Below, piece by piece: positions 1-8,280 of a DNA stretch of 64,000 bases (position 1 is its first letter; every line of letters starts with the position of its first letter). A program made the position numbers and the translations under genes. Source of the DNA: an uncultured Paracoccus sp. (GTDB lineage Bacteria; Pseudomonadota; Alphaproteobacteria; Rhodobacterales; Rhodobacteraceae); the NCBI RefSeq assembly GCF_945915435.1, contig NZ_CAMEFG010000008.1, forward strand, positions 19,769 to 83,768, given 5' to 3'. A model generated the notes under the pieces. That model was not told the origin of the DNA and ran no database searches. It saw only the letters and a list, made by a program, of their open reading frames with translations.

Positions 1-1016
1 ATAAAGGCCGGGCGCGCGGGCGCCATCAGGCGGCGCAGCGGGCCGGGGCGCGGCACATCGCGATGGGGAAGCGCGGTGACCTGCACCACGCTCCGGCGCA
101 GGTAGGGCAGCGCCAGCCCCGCATCCAGTCCCCCCGCCAGCAACCGCAGCGGAACGTCCGCCAGGCGCCCGCGCGCGATGTCGTGCAGCCGCGCGCCCAG
201 GGGCGCGGCGACCAGCCCCGGCGACGCCACCGCCGGTCCCCAGACCGAAACGACGCGCCGCTGCCAGATCCGCCCCGTCTGCAACAGGCAGCCAAGCGCG
301 ATGACCTCTTGCCAGGCGATCTGCCAGACCATGCCGCCATGCGCGACGGGGTGCAGCCGGTGGATATGCGTGCCCGCCAGCCCCGCCGGATGCGGCCCGC
401 CAAAGGCGCGCGCAGTGACGCCCTCGACCTCGGCCACCGCCATCCCCGGCGCATGGCACAGCCACACCGGCCCGTCCGACAGCACCGGCAGCGCGGCCAG
501 GCCCAACCGGAACCATTCCAAGAACTCGCCGATCACCGCCGAAGCATCCGGCGCGCCGGGCGTGCTTTCCATCGCCGTCACGAAAAGCGCGTCGGGCGGG
601 CGCGCCGGATCGGCCACACGGCCAAAGGGACGCGCACGCATCCCGGCCCACAGGCCCGCCTCGACCATCAGCCGGATCAGCCCCTCGCGCGTCGGCACCC
701 CCGGGATATCGAAGCCGGCCGCCTCATCCCCCGCCGGTTCGATCTCAAGCGCCGAGACCCCGCGTCGCGGCCCCGGCTCAAGCCGCGACACCCGCCCCGA
801 GACGGGTGCGACCACGGTGATCCACGGGCGCTTGCGGTCCGACAGCAAGCGCTGGCCGGCGGCGACCCGCTGGCCCTCGGCCACGGCGACAACCGGACGC
901 AAGGCGGCCAGATCGCCGCCATGGATGCCCAGGACGCCCGGCGCGCAATCATCCGCCAAGTCGCGGATCGGCCCTCCGGTCAGCTCTGCCTCGGCGGAAC
1001 GCCGTGGAAAATGCAT
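1..1016 (-). CDS. nqrA: Na+-translocating NADH:quinone reductase subunit A (NqrA), N-terminal part
   Basis: The gene starts at an ATG at 1016, preceded by a perfect AAGGAGG at 1021-1027, and runs off the left edge without a stop, so about 338 residues are visible. Near residues 47-64 it has EGQRVAAGQ...SDRKRP, followed by APVSGRV, the pattern of the NqrA N-terminal lipoyl-like fold. Further on, HPAGLAGTHIHRL and a segment ending IALGCLLQTG match the NqrA core. NqrA is the cytoplasmic, quinone-associated subunit of the six-subunit Na+-NQR complex; nqrB-F would be expected beyond the window edge. It diverges from the sugar kinase across about 175 bp. The family call is strong. Whether a full nqr operon exists cannot be seen here. 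Confidence 0.88.
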   Translation of the reverse strand, partial: MHFPRRSAEAELTGGPIRDLADDCAPGVLGIHGGDLAALRPVVAVAEGQRVAAGQRLLSDRKRPWITVVAPVSGRVSRLEPGPRRGVSALEIEPAGDEAAGFDIPGVPTREGLIRLMVEAGLWAGMRARPFGRVADPARPPDALFVTAMESTPGAPDASAVIGEFLEWFRLGLAALPVLSDGPVWLCHAPGMAVAEVEGVTARAFGGPHPAGLAGTHIHRLHPVAHGGMVWQIAWQEVIALGCLLQTGRIWQRRVVSVWGPAVASPGLVAAPLGARLHDIARGRLADVPLRLLAGGLDAGLALPYLRRSVVQVTALPHRDVPRPGPLRRLMAPARPAF

Positions 1017-1191
1017 GAACCCTCCTTGTCCATGTGGTCCTGAAATGCTCGTTTTGCGACTTCGGCCAAGGGTGGACCGGGGCGGGTCCGGGTTCTTTGA
1101 CCTGAATCAAGCGCGGGCGGGTTCCGCCGGCCCGGCCATCCGCACCCCCTTTCCCGAAGGAAAACCTTGCTCTAATACGGCAGGGGAAACG

Positions 1192-2118
1192 ATGGGGGGC
1201 AGGCGCGTGATCCTTTGCGCGGGCGAATCGCTGATCGACATGATCCCGCAAGGCGGCGGCTTTCGCGCGCTGCCCGGCGGCTCGGTCTACAACACCGCCA
1301 TCGCGCTGGGCAGGCTGGGGGTGGCGACTTCCTACCTCTGGCCGATCTCGCGCGATCCCTTCGGCCAGATGCTGCTGGCGCCCCTGCAACAGGCCGGGGT
1401 GGACATCACGCTTTGCCCGCGCACCGACCGGCTGACGACGCTGGCCTTCGTCACGCTCGAAAATGGCGAGGCGCGCTATTCCTTCTACGACGAAGGCTCG
1501 GCCGGGCGCATGTTCGCACCGCAGGACCTGCCGCCCCTGCCCCCGGCCACCTCGGCGCTGTTCGTCGGCGGCATCAGCCTCGTCCCCGACCCCTGCGGCG
1601 CCACGATCGAGAAGCTGGTCGAACAGGCCCGCGCCCGCAGCGTCCCGGTCATGCTGGACCCCAATATCCGCCCCTTCTTCATCCGGGACGAATCCGGCTT
1701 TCGCGACAGGCTGACCCGGCTCATCTCGCGCGCCGATATCGTCAAGCTCTCGGCCGACGACCTCGACTGGCTGCACCCGCAGGGGGGGCGGCGGGCCATC
1801 GCACGGATCCAGGACCTCGGCCCCCGCATCATCCTGCAAACCGGCGGCGACGAGGGCGCCACGGCCCATTGGCAAGGCCAGGCCATCGCGGCAAGGGCGG
1901 TCAAGGTCGCCGTCGCCGACACCATCGGCGCGGGCGACACCTTCAATGCGGGTGTGCTGGCCGCCCTGTCGCAAAAGGGCGCGCTGGCCCGGGGAATGGA
2001 CGGTATCGACCGCGACATTCTCGGCGCGGCCCTCGACCTTGGCACGCGCGCGGCGGCGATCACGGTCTCGCGCCCCGGCGCAAACCCGCCCTGGTCCTAC
2101 GAATTGCCCCCGGCCTGA
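1192..2118 (+). CDS. PfkB-family carbohydrate kinase, probable fructokinase
   Basis: A 308-residue ribokinase/PfkB-type sugar kinase that phosphorylates a sugar with ATP in the cytosol. The N-terminus reads VILCAGESLIDMIP, followed by GGSVYNTAIALGRLG, typical of fructokinases. The second PfkB signature, DTIGAGDTFNAG, lies around residue 243-254 and carries the catalytic Asp of GAGD. ATG 1192 is chosen because AGGGGA sits just upstream; GTG 1207 is an alternative. No sugar transporter or regulator adjoins it, so the substrate is inferred only from family resemblance. The gene ends 22 bp before a repeated 22-bp element and is convergent with the 5-FCL gene. Confidence 0.85.
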   Translation: MGGRRVILCAGESLIDMIPQGGGFRALPGGSVYNTAIALGRLGVATSYLWPISRDPFGQMLLAPLQQAGVDITLCPRTDRLTTLAFVTLENGEARYSFYDEGSAGRMFAPQDLPPLPPATSALFVGGISLVPDPCGATIEKLVEQARARSVPVMLDPNIRPFFIRDESGFRDRLTRLISRADIVKLSADDLDWLHPQGGRRAIARIQDLGPRIILQTGGDEGATAHWQGQAIAARAVKVAVADTIGAGDTFNAGVLAALSQKGALARGMDGIDRDILGAALDLGTRAAAITVSRPGANPPWSYELPPA

Positions 2119-2122
2119 CCGC

Positions 2123-2162
2123 ATCGGGCGCCGCGCCCGGTTTCTTCATCACCCAAATACCC
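2123..2162 (+). repeat. Hairpin plus repeated 22-bp post-stop element, copy 1
   Basis: A short GC hairpin (CGGGCG, loop CCG, CGCCCG) is followed directly by the 22-bp element at 2141-2162, which begins TTTCTTCATC and ends AAATACCC. It lies 22 bp after the fructokinase stop and in the same orientation. Two other exact copies are at 20638-20659 (reverse) and 52202-52223. Hairpin plus T-rich start suggests a transcription terminator or a conserved mRNA 3' end. Confidence 0.6.
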
Positions 2163-2224
2163 ATGCGACATCGCCCGCAAGCGCCGATCATGCCGCCTGC
2201 CGGGCCGACCCCAAAACGGGAACC

Positions 2225-2770
2225 TCAGGGCCGGATGATCTCGCGATCCGTCACGATCAGGTCCATCGGCTGGTCCACCGGCTCGACCGGGATATCGGGC
2301 AGTTCCTGCACCGCCCAGGCCAGCGCGACCGCCAGGACATCGCCCCCGCGGCGCAGCTTCTCCAGCGTGCGGTCGTAATAGCCGCCGCCATAGCCCAGCC
2401 GGTTGCCGCGCCTGTCGAAACCGGCCAGAGGCACGATCAGCACCTCGGGCAGAACCTCGGGCGCGCCTTCTTCGGGGTGGCGGGTGCCGAAACCGCCCCG
2501 CTCCAGCCTGGTCGGATCGCCGTCCCATGCCCGGAAGATCAGCGGCGTTCCCCGCGCCGTCACCACGGGCAGGCACAGCGGCCCGGCATGGGCGGCCATC
2601 GCGGGCCGCGGGTCGGCCTCGTCGCGGATCGGCCAATAGCCCGACAGGACCGCGCCGGGCCGGGCCGCCAGCACATCTTGCAGATGGCGCATCAGGCTTG
2701 CCGCGTCCCCCCCCCCCGACCGGGCGGCAAGGGCCTGGTGGCGCAGCCGTTCCTTGGCCAGGGCGGTCAT
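2225..2770 (-). CDS. 5-formyltetrahydrofolate cyclo-ligase
   Basis: A 181-residue enzyme that converts 5-formyl-THF to 5,10-methenyl-THF using ATP, returning a stored folate to the one-carbon pool. Diagnostic features are SGYWPIRDEADPRP early in the protein and the glycine-rich GYGGGYYDRTL near residue 126-136. The start at 2770 overlaps the mgtE stop by 4 bp (ATGA), implying translational coupling; an ATG at 2782 in the same frame is less likely. Codons 18-22 contain a run of eleven G (2707-2717 read on the minus strand) encoding SGGGD. That is unusual and prone to slippage. The frame is intact as given. Confidence 0.9.
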   Translation of the reverse strand: MTALAKERLRHQALAARSGGGDAASLMRHLQDVLAARPGAVLSGYWPIRDEADPRPAMAAHAGPLCLPVVTARGTPLIFRAWDGDPTRLERGGFGTRHPEEGAPEVLPEVLIVPLAGFDRRGNRLGYGGGYYDRTLEKLRRGGDVLAVALAWAVQELPDIPVEPVDQPMDLIVTDREIIRP

Positions 2771-4149
2771 AGCAGCATCCATGACGCCAACCCCAGGAAA
2801 GCGAAAAAGCCCATCACGTCGGTCATCGTCGTGACGAAAGTCCCCGAGGCCAGCGCCGGGTCCAGCCCCAGCCTGCTCAGCGCCAGCGGCACCAGAACCC
2901 CGCCGGTGGCCGCGACGATCTGGTTGGCGATCATCGCCATGCCCAGAACCGCGCCGATCCACGGGCTGCCCAGCAGCAGCGCGCCCGCGGCAAACAGGAT
3001 CACCGCCAGCCCCAACCCGTTCAGCAACCCCGCCATCAACTCGCGCAGGATCACGCGCCGGGCATTGGCAGCGGTCAACTCGCGCGTGGCCAGTGCCCGC
3101 ACGGCTACGGCCAGCGATTGCGTCCCTGCGATGCCGCCCGTCGAGGCCACGATCGGCATCAGCGCAGCCAGGATCACCAGCGCGCTCAGCGTGTCCTCGA
3201 ACTGCGCGATCACCAGCGCCGAGATCGAGGCGGTGCAGAGGTTGATGACCAGCCAGGGCAGCCGCTGGCGCGCGGTGGCGAAAGCGCTGTCGGAAACGTG
3301 GCTGTCCTCGGCCACCCGCGCCATGCGCAGGAAGTCCTCTTCATGTTCCTCGTCCAGCACCGACATGGCGTCGTCGATGGTGATGATGCCGACCAGCCGG
3401 TCGTGGTCGTCCACCACCGGGGCCGAAATCAGGTGATACTGGTTGAAGATATAGGCGACGTCGCCCTCGTCCTGCCGCGCCTTGACGGTGCGGAAACTGT
3501 CCTCGGCGATGTCCTTCAGCAGCATTTGCGGGCGCGAGGACAGGATCTTGCCCAGCGTGACATAGCCCGTCGGATGGCGGCGCGGATCGACCAGCACAAC
3601 GTGATAGAACTGGTCGGGCAGCCAGTCCTCGGAGCGCAGGAAGGCGATGGCGTCGCCGACGGTCCAATGCTCGGGCGCGGTCACCACATCGGGCTGCATC
3701 AGGCGCCCGGCCGAGTTCTCGGGATAGGTCAGCGACTGCTCGACCGCGGCCCTGTCCGAATCGTCCAGCGCGGCCAGAAGCGCGCGCTGGTCGGTTTCCT
3801 CAAGGTCCTCCAGCAGGTCCACGACGTCGTCGTTGTCCATCTCGCGGACGGCTTCGGCGACGATTTCGTGCGGCAGCAGGTCGACGACCTCTTCGCGGAT
3901 CGATTCGTCGATCTCGGACAGGATCTCGCCGTCGATCTCGCCGGAATAGAGCGACAGGAAGGCCCGGCGGCGCGCGGGCGAAAGCTGCTCGATCACGTCG
4001 GCGATATCGGCGGCGTGCATCGGCTCCAGCAGTTGATCCAGCGCGGCCTGGTCGCCGTCGTCCACCGCCTCGATGATCCTGCCGATCGATTCGCTGACCG
4101 GGGTGAACTCATCGTCCAGGGGCGTGTCGGCGTCGCGGGTCGTGGTCAT
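2767..4149 (-). CDS. mgtE: MgtE-family magnesium transporter
   Basis: A 460-residue inner-membrane Mg2+ channel/transporter of normal family length. The order is an acidic N-terminal MgtE_N helical domain (about residues 35-140, with LLEPMHAADIADVIEQLSP), a CBS domain pair (about 140-270) that senses Mg2+, and five C-terminal membrane helices from about residue 290. The helices include the ALMPIVASTGGIAGTQ stretch that lines the pore in this family. ATG 4149 has AGGAG about 8 bp upstream. The gene is first in a two-gene unit with the 5-FCL gene. Upstream at 4182-4195 is a 14-bp sequence also found at the uvrD start. Confidence 0.92.
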   Translation of the reverse strand: MTTTRDADTPLDDEFTPVSESIGRIIEAVDDGDQAALDQLLEPMHAADIADVIEQLSPARRRAFLSLYSGEIDGEILSEIDESIREEVVDLLPHEIVAEAVREMDNDDVVDLLEDLEETDQRALLAALDDSDRAAVEQSLTYPENSAGRLMQPDVVTAPEHWTVGDAIAFLRSEDWLPDQFYHVVLVDPRRHPTGYVTLGKILSSRPQMLLKDIAEDSFRTVKARQDEGDVAYIFNQYHLISAPVVDDHDRLVGIITIDDAMSVLDEEHEEDFLRMARVAEDSHVSDSAFATARQRLPWLVINLCTASISALVIAQFEDTLSALVILAALMPIVASTGGIAGTQSLAVAVRALATRELTAANARRVILRELMAGLLNGLGLAVILFAAGALLLGSPWIGAVLGMAMIANQIVAATGGVLVPLALSRLGLDPALASGTFVTTMTDVMGFFAFLGLASWMLL

Positions 4150-4237
4150 CGGCGCGCTCCTGTCGTGCGGGGATCCAATCGTGGGCGCAACATAGTGCGC
4201 TGCCCGCGCGGCGACAATCAGGTGCGGTGCATTTCCT

Positions 4238-5023
4238 TCAGCCCGCCAGCAATTCCAGCGCGGCGGCGTGCAATTCGGGCGAGGCGGCGGCAATCACGCG
4301 CCCGCCTTCGTGGGCAGGCCCGCCCTCCCAATCGCTGACAATGCCCCCGGCGGCCCGGATCACCGCGATCGGGGCGGCGATATCGTAGGATTGCAGCCCC
4401 GCCTCGATCACCAGGTCGACGTGACCGGCGGCAAGCAGGGCATAGGCATAGCAATCAATGCCGTAGCGGGTCAGCTTCACCCGGCTTGCCACGCGCGCGA
4501 AACCCGCCTGATCCGTGGCCGAGCCGACCTCGGGATAGGTCGACATCAAAAGCGCCTGCCCCAGTTCCACATCCCGGCGCACGGCAAGCGGCGCGACGCC
4601 GCGGCGGCTGGTCAGCGTGGCAAGGCCGAAGCCGCCCTCGAACCGTTCCTCGGTATAGGGCTGGTCGATGATGCCGTAGATCGGACCGCTTTCATCCGCC
4701 ACGCCGATCAGGACGCCCCAAGTCGGCGCGCCCGCGATGAAGGCGCGGGTGCCGTCGATCGGGTCCAGGATCCAGGTCAGGCCCGAATCGCCCCGCTGGA
4801 ACCCGTATTCCTCGCCCAGGATCGAATCGCCGGGCCGCCGCGCGGCGAGAATCGCCCGCATCGCCTTTTCGCTGGCGCGGTCGGCCTGGGTCACCGGGTC
4901 ATAGCCCTGCCCCGCCTTGTTGTCGGGCCGCAGGGCGGGGTCGCGGAACAGGCGCAACGTCTCGGCCCGCGCGGCATCGGCAAGCAGATGGGCAGTCGCG
5001 CGGATATCGTCAATATCTGTCAT
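4238..5023 (-). CDS. hisN: Inositol monophosphatase family protein, probable histidinol-phosphatase
   Basis: A 261-residue Mg2+-dependent phosphatase of the IMPase fold. Visible motifs are GEEYG (metal-binding Glu), DPIDGTRAF (metal-binding Asp pair) and a C-terminal YDIAAPIAVIRAAGG, the second IMPase signature with the usual WD changed to YD. Overall it looks like the HisN-type histidinol-phosphate phosphatases of alphaproteobacteria, which act in histidine synthesis. That substrate is an inference, since inositol or nucleotide phosphates are possible. ATG 5023 follows AAGGGGA at a good distance. It is not linked to other his genes here. Confidence 0.8.
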   Translation of the reverse strand: MTDIDDIRATAHLLADAARAETLRLFRDPALRPDNKAGQGYDPVTQADRASEKAMRAILAARRPGDSILGEEYGFQRGDSGLTWILDPIDGTRAFIAGAPTWGVLIGVADESGPIYGIIDQPYTEERFEGGFGLATLTSRRGVAPLAVRRDVELGQALLMSTYPEVGSATDQAGFARVASRVKLTRYGIDCYAYALLAAGHVDLVIEAGLQSYDIAAPIAVIRAAGGIVSDWEGGPAHEGGRVIAAASPELHAAALELLAG

Positions 5024-5080
5024 GGCCGTCCCCTTGATCCGCGCGGACAGCCGCAATCCGCCCGGCGGATCGGGAAAAGA

Positions 5081-5440
5081 TCAGGCGGCGTCCGAAAGGA
5101 CGCGGGCAAGCTCGAAAATCTGGCGGCGCTGGACTTCAGGCATGGCGTAATAGGCCCGGACCAGTTGCAGCGCCTCTTTGTCCGCAAGGATATCGCCCTC
5201 GATCTCTTGCCGGCTGCGGTCCTCGGTCAGGCCCTCGAAGAAGAAGCTGACGGGCACGTCCACGGCCTGGGCGATGTCCCACAGGCGCGAAGCCGAGACG
5301 CGGTTCATGCCGGTTTCATATTTCTGAATCTGCTGGAACTTGATGCCGACCTTTTCGGCCAGTTGCTGCTGCGTCATGCCGATCATCCAGCGACGATGGC
5401 GGATGCGCTTGCCGACATGCAGGTCTACATTATGTTTCAT
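5081..5440 (-). CDS. XRE-family helix-turn-helix transcriptional regulator
   Basis: A 119-residue DNA-binding protein. Residues about 8-65 form a Cro/C1-type HTH with RIRHRRWMIGMTQQQLAEKVG as helix 1-2 and FQQIQKYETG as the recognition helix. The C-terminal third is a conserved tail (FFFEGL..., then QRRQIFELARVLSD) seen in the short XRE regulators common in Rhodobacteraceae. Its targets are unknown. It diverges from the Bax-inhibitor gene across about 400 bp, so either gene could be a target. The start at 5440 is the first ATG of the domain. Confidence 0.85.
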   Translation of the reverse strand: MKHNVDLHVGKRIRHRRWMIGMTQQQLAEKVGIKFQQIQKYETGMNRVSASRLWDIAQAVDVPVSFFFEGLTEDRSRQEIEGDILADKEALQLVRAYYAMPEVQRRQIFELARVLSDAA

Positions 5441-5837
5441 ACCAACACCTCACTTGTCCAAAACGGCGATGATCCGTCCGCGGGACCAGAAAACACCAAA
5501 ATACGGCCCGAACGGAACAGGATCGCCCAGCCCGGCCAAACACACAAAACTCAGCCGCGCCTATTTTCTACAACGGTTTTCGATATTGCCAAGCCTCAAT
5601 ACGCATTAAAGGCGAAAAACCCCCGAGGACACGTCCGAAAAGTGGAAATCCGCCGATGCCGCTCCCAGTTTGAACCAAGAGGTTCAGGCCGCGAACGGGC
5701 CGGACGATCTGACAAGCTGTTGATCGATGCGTTTTTATGCACTGCGGCATTGAAAAAACGGCTAAACTCACGATATTCATGCCAAGGGAACGGTGGACCG
5801 ACCGGGTCGCACCGCGATTTCTGACCGGGGAGAAACG
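5441..5837. other. 397-bp intergenic region between divergent xre and Bax-inhibitor genes
   Basis: No convincing gene is seen; reading frames here lack a ribosome site and continue as shadows. The stretch is less GC-rich than its surroundings. It contains a possible sigma70-type promoter for the downstream gene: TTGAAA at 5750-5755, an 18-bp spacer, then TATTCA at 5774-5779. Confidence 0.4.
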
Positions 5838-6608
5838 ATGGCAGATTACAACACGATCCGCACGGCCGGGACCGCAGCACACTCGGCCGCCGTGGATGCA
5901 GGGCTTCGCGCCTATATGAACAAGGTCTACGGCCTGATGGCTGTGGGCATGCTTCTTACCGCCGCAACCGCCTGGGGCCTGTCGGGGCTGACGCTGTCCG
6001 CGACCCCGACGCCCTATATGCTGGGCGAAGGCAAATATCTGACCGAGCTTGGCCGCACGCTCTATGTCAGCCCGCTGAAATGGGCCGTCATGTTCGCGCC
6101 GCTGCTGATGGTCTTCGCCTTCGGGGCTGCGCTGAACCGCCTGTCCGTGCAGGGCGCCACGCTGCTGTTTTACGCCTTCGCAGCGGTGATGGGCATCTCG
6201 ATCAGCTGGATCTTCGTCGCCTATACCTCTTTCTCGATCGTCCAGACCTTCCTGGTGACCGCCATCGCCTTCGCGGGGCTGTCGCTTTACGGCTATACGA
6301 CGAAGAAGGACCTGTCGGCGATGGGCACCTTCCTGATGATGGGGCTGATCGGCCTGATCGTCGCGATGATCGTCAACATCTTCCTGCAATCCAGCGCGAT
6401 GCAATTCGCGATCTCGGTGATCGGCGTGCTGATCTTTGCGGGCCTGACCGCCTACGACACGCAGAACATCAAGAACACCTATCTGTCGCTGGCCGGATCC
6501 GATCAGGATTTCCTGGGCAAGACCGCGATCATGGGCGCGCTGAAGCTGTATCTGGACTTCCTGAACCTGTTCATGTTCCTGCTTCAGTTCCTGGGCAACC
6601 GCGAGTGA
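5838..6608 (+). CDS. Bax inhibitor-1/YccA family membrane protein
   Basis: A 256-residue inner-membrane protein with about seven hydrophobic helices. The N-terminal MNKVYGLMAVGMLLTAA and the AFAGLSLYGYTTKKDLSAMG segment are hallmarks of the BI-1/YccA family, as is YDTQNIKN near residue 210. In bacteria these proteins are linked to membrane-protein quality control (YccA-FtsH) or calcium leak; the role here is not shown. ATG 5838 has GGGAG upstream. The gene is monocistronic and is followed by a strong intrinsic terminator. Confidence 0.9.
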   Translation: MADYNTIRTAGTAAHSAAVDAGLRAYMNKVYGLMAVGMLLTAATAWGLSGLTLSATPTPYMLGEGKYLTELGRTLYVSPLKWAVMFAPLLMVFAFGAALNRLSVQGATLLFYAFAAVMGISISWIFVAYTSFSIVQTFLVTAIAFAGLSLYGYTTKKDLSAMGTFLMMGLIGLIVAMIVNIFLQSSAMQFAISVIGVLIFAGLTAYDTQNIKNTYLSLAGSDQDFLGKTAIMGALKLYLDFLNLFMFLLQFLGNRE

Positions 6609-6638
6609 TCGCGGCCCACAGGGCAGGAAAGACAGCAA

Positions 6639-6664
6639 AAGGCCGGGCTTGTCCCGGCCTTTTT
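6639..6664 (+). terminator. Intrinsic terminator after the Bax-inhibitor gene
   Basis: Stem AAGGCCGGG (6639-6647), loop CTTGT, stem CCCGGCCTT (6653-6661), then a T run to 6664. It lies 31 bp after the stop codon. Confidence 0.9.
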
Positions 6665-6914
6665 CATTTTTGGACCGCTTTTCCTGCTCCAGGCGAATAA
6701 CTGACCTGTTCGGTTTTTCAACTTGTTAATTTCATTGCGAAATCTATCCCGATAGCTGCCTTTGCCCTGTTTGGCAGGCCCTGTTCGCGCAGGGTCGCGG
6801 GCCTTGTCGTGCAGCCGTTTCTGCCCGCGCAAGAACCCCGGCCCCAATCGCAGTCGCAGGCAGGCAACCGATTACGCGCGGCAAGCTGCGTATCTGATTT
6901 TAAAAGGTGTTGCG
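6665..6914. other. Leader region upstream of the first Hint gene
   Basis: With the terminator this makes about 306 bp without a gene. It includes an A/T-rich patch (about 6700-6745) that could hold the promoter of the Hint gene; no clean -35/-10 pair was identified. An in-frame ATG at 6762 would extend the Hint protein, but the extension is arginine/serine-rich and lacks a ribosome site. Confidence 0.35.
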
Positions 6915-8225
6915 ATGAAAGATTTCCACGGCGGCAAGAATTCCGGCAAGGGGGGCGGTCATTGGGACAAGAACCCCGGCAAGGGCGGTCACGGCGGCAA
7001 GCATCCCGGAAAAGACGACCACGGCGACAAGCATCCGGGCAAGGACGGCCATTGCGGTCCCAAGGAACCGGGATGCGAGGACATGATCCATATCGGCAAG
7101 CTGCCCGACATGGACCCGAACGAAAAGAAACCCGGTGCCGAATATGCCCACAAATACCTGGGCGGCAAGGGATTCGGCGACCCGGACAATCCGCTTTACA
7201 GCCAGTTGGTCGAGGTCAACCTGAACGACAAGAACGGCGACGGCATCATCAAGGACAACGGCCAGTCTGGCGGCAAGCATTGGGGCAAGCACGGCAAGCC
7301 CGAGACCATCACCCATGATGCGACCGGCTCGTCCAAGGACTATCACGTCGACAGCGCCTTTCTGGTCAAGAACACCTCGGTCACCTTCCTCAACGAGGAC
7401 GGCACGACCGAAACGGTGAAGATGTCCGTGCGCGTGATGCAGGACACCGGCGGCAATACCTTCATCATGCCGCCCCCGGTCAAGGCTTCGGTCAAGGAAA
7501 TCGAGATGATGACCTCGCGTCCCATCGTCTCGGTCGAATTCTCGAAGAACCCCAAGGATTTCGACCTGTGCTATGACAGCATCTTCACCGACCGCGCCTG
7601 CTTCCCCTGCTTCGTGCGCGGCACCCTGATCGAGACCGAGTTCGGCGCCCTGCCGATCCAGGACCTGCGCGAGGGGATGAAGGTCTGGACCCGCGACAAC
7701 GGCATGCAGCCCATCCGCTGGATCGGCTCGCGCAAGCTGGGGGCCTCCATCCTGGCCACCGCGCCCAACCTGGCGCCGATCCGCATCAAGGCGGGCACGC
7801 TTGGCGCGGGCAAGCCCGAGCGCGACCTGCTGGTGTCGCCGCAGCACCGGGTCCTGGTGCGCTCGCGCATCGCGCAGAAGATCTTCGGCTGCGACGAGGT
7901 GCTGGTCGCCGCCAAGCAGCTTTTGCAGATCGAGGGGATCGACGTCGTATCGGATCTGCCCGAGGTGGAATATTTCCACATCCTGTTCGACCGGCACGAA
8001 ATCGTCCTGTCCGAGGGCGCCGAAACGGAATCGCTCTACACCGGGGCCGAGGCGCTCAAATCCCTGGGCCATGCCGCACGGGAAGAGATCTTCACCCTCT
8101 TTCCCAACCTGCGCGACACGGATGCAGCGGACGCGATTCCCGGCGCGCGCCTGCTGGCATCGGGCCGTCTTGGCCGCAAGCTGGCCGTGCGCCACGTCCA
8201 GAACCGCAAGGCGCTGGTGCAGTAA
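6915..8225 (+). CDS. Hint-domain protein with Gly/Lys/His-rich N-terminal repeats
   Basis: A 436-residue protein. Residues 8-46 hold four near-repeats of a 10-residue unit (KNSGKGGGH, KNPGKGGH, KHPGKDDH, KHPGKDGH). Residues 105-116 read DKNGDGIIKDNG, an EF-hand/dockerin-like calcium loop. From Cys232 (CFVRGTLIETEFGALPIQDL) the C-terminal half is a Hint_2 domain, with SPQHRVLVRS as the conserved His block and LFDRHEIVLSEGAETESLY towards its end. Hint domains catalyse autoproteolytic cleavage or acyl shifts in inteins and hedgehog-like proteins. There is no recognisable signal peptide. ATG 6915 has AAGGTG upstream. A paralogue sits at 59684-60631. Function unknown; export by a non-classical route is a guess. 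Confidence 0.85.
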   Translation: MKDFHGGKNSGKGGGHWDKNPGKGGHGGKHPGKDDHGDKHPGKDGHCGPKEPGCEDMIHIGKLPDMDPNEKKPGAEYAHKYLGGKGFGDPDNPLYSQLVEVNLNDKNGDGIIKDNGQSGGKHWGKHGKPETITHDATGSSKDYHVDSAFLVKNTSVTFLNEDGTTETVKMSVRVMQDTGGNTFIMPPPVKASVKEIEMMTSRPIVSVEFSKNPKDFDLCYDSIFTDRACFPCFVRGTLIETEFGALPIQDLREGMKVWTRDNGMQPIRWIGSRKLGASILATAPNLAPIRIKAGTLGAGKPERDLLVSPQHRVLVRSRIAQKIFGCDEVLVAAKQLLQIEGIDVVSDLPEVEYFHILFDRHEIVLSEGAETESLYTGAEALKSLGHAAREEIFTLFPNLRDTDAADAIPGARLLASGRLGRKLAVRHVQNRKALVQ

Positions 8226-8247
8226 CAGCCACCCTTCACGAACATGG

Positions 8248-8276
8248 AAAGGCCGGTCCCTGGGGGCCGGCCTTTT
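8248..8276 (+). terminator. Intrinsic terminator after the first Hint gene
   Basis: AAAGGCCGG (8248-8256) pairs with CCGGCCTTT (8267-8275) around a loop that itself can form CCC/GGG pairs, followed by T. It lies between the Hint gene and the convergent gamma-glutamyltransferase gene and may serve both. Confidence 0.85.
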
Positions 8277-8280
8277 CGCG

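Noticed and set aside
178..1191. In-frame upstream extension of the fructokinase
   Set aside because: It is antisense to nqrA and lacks homology; ATG 1192 has its own ribosome site.
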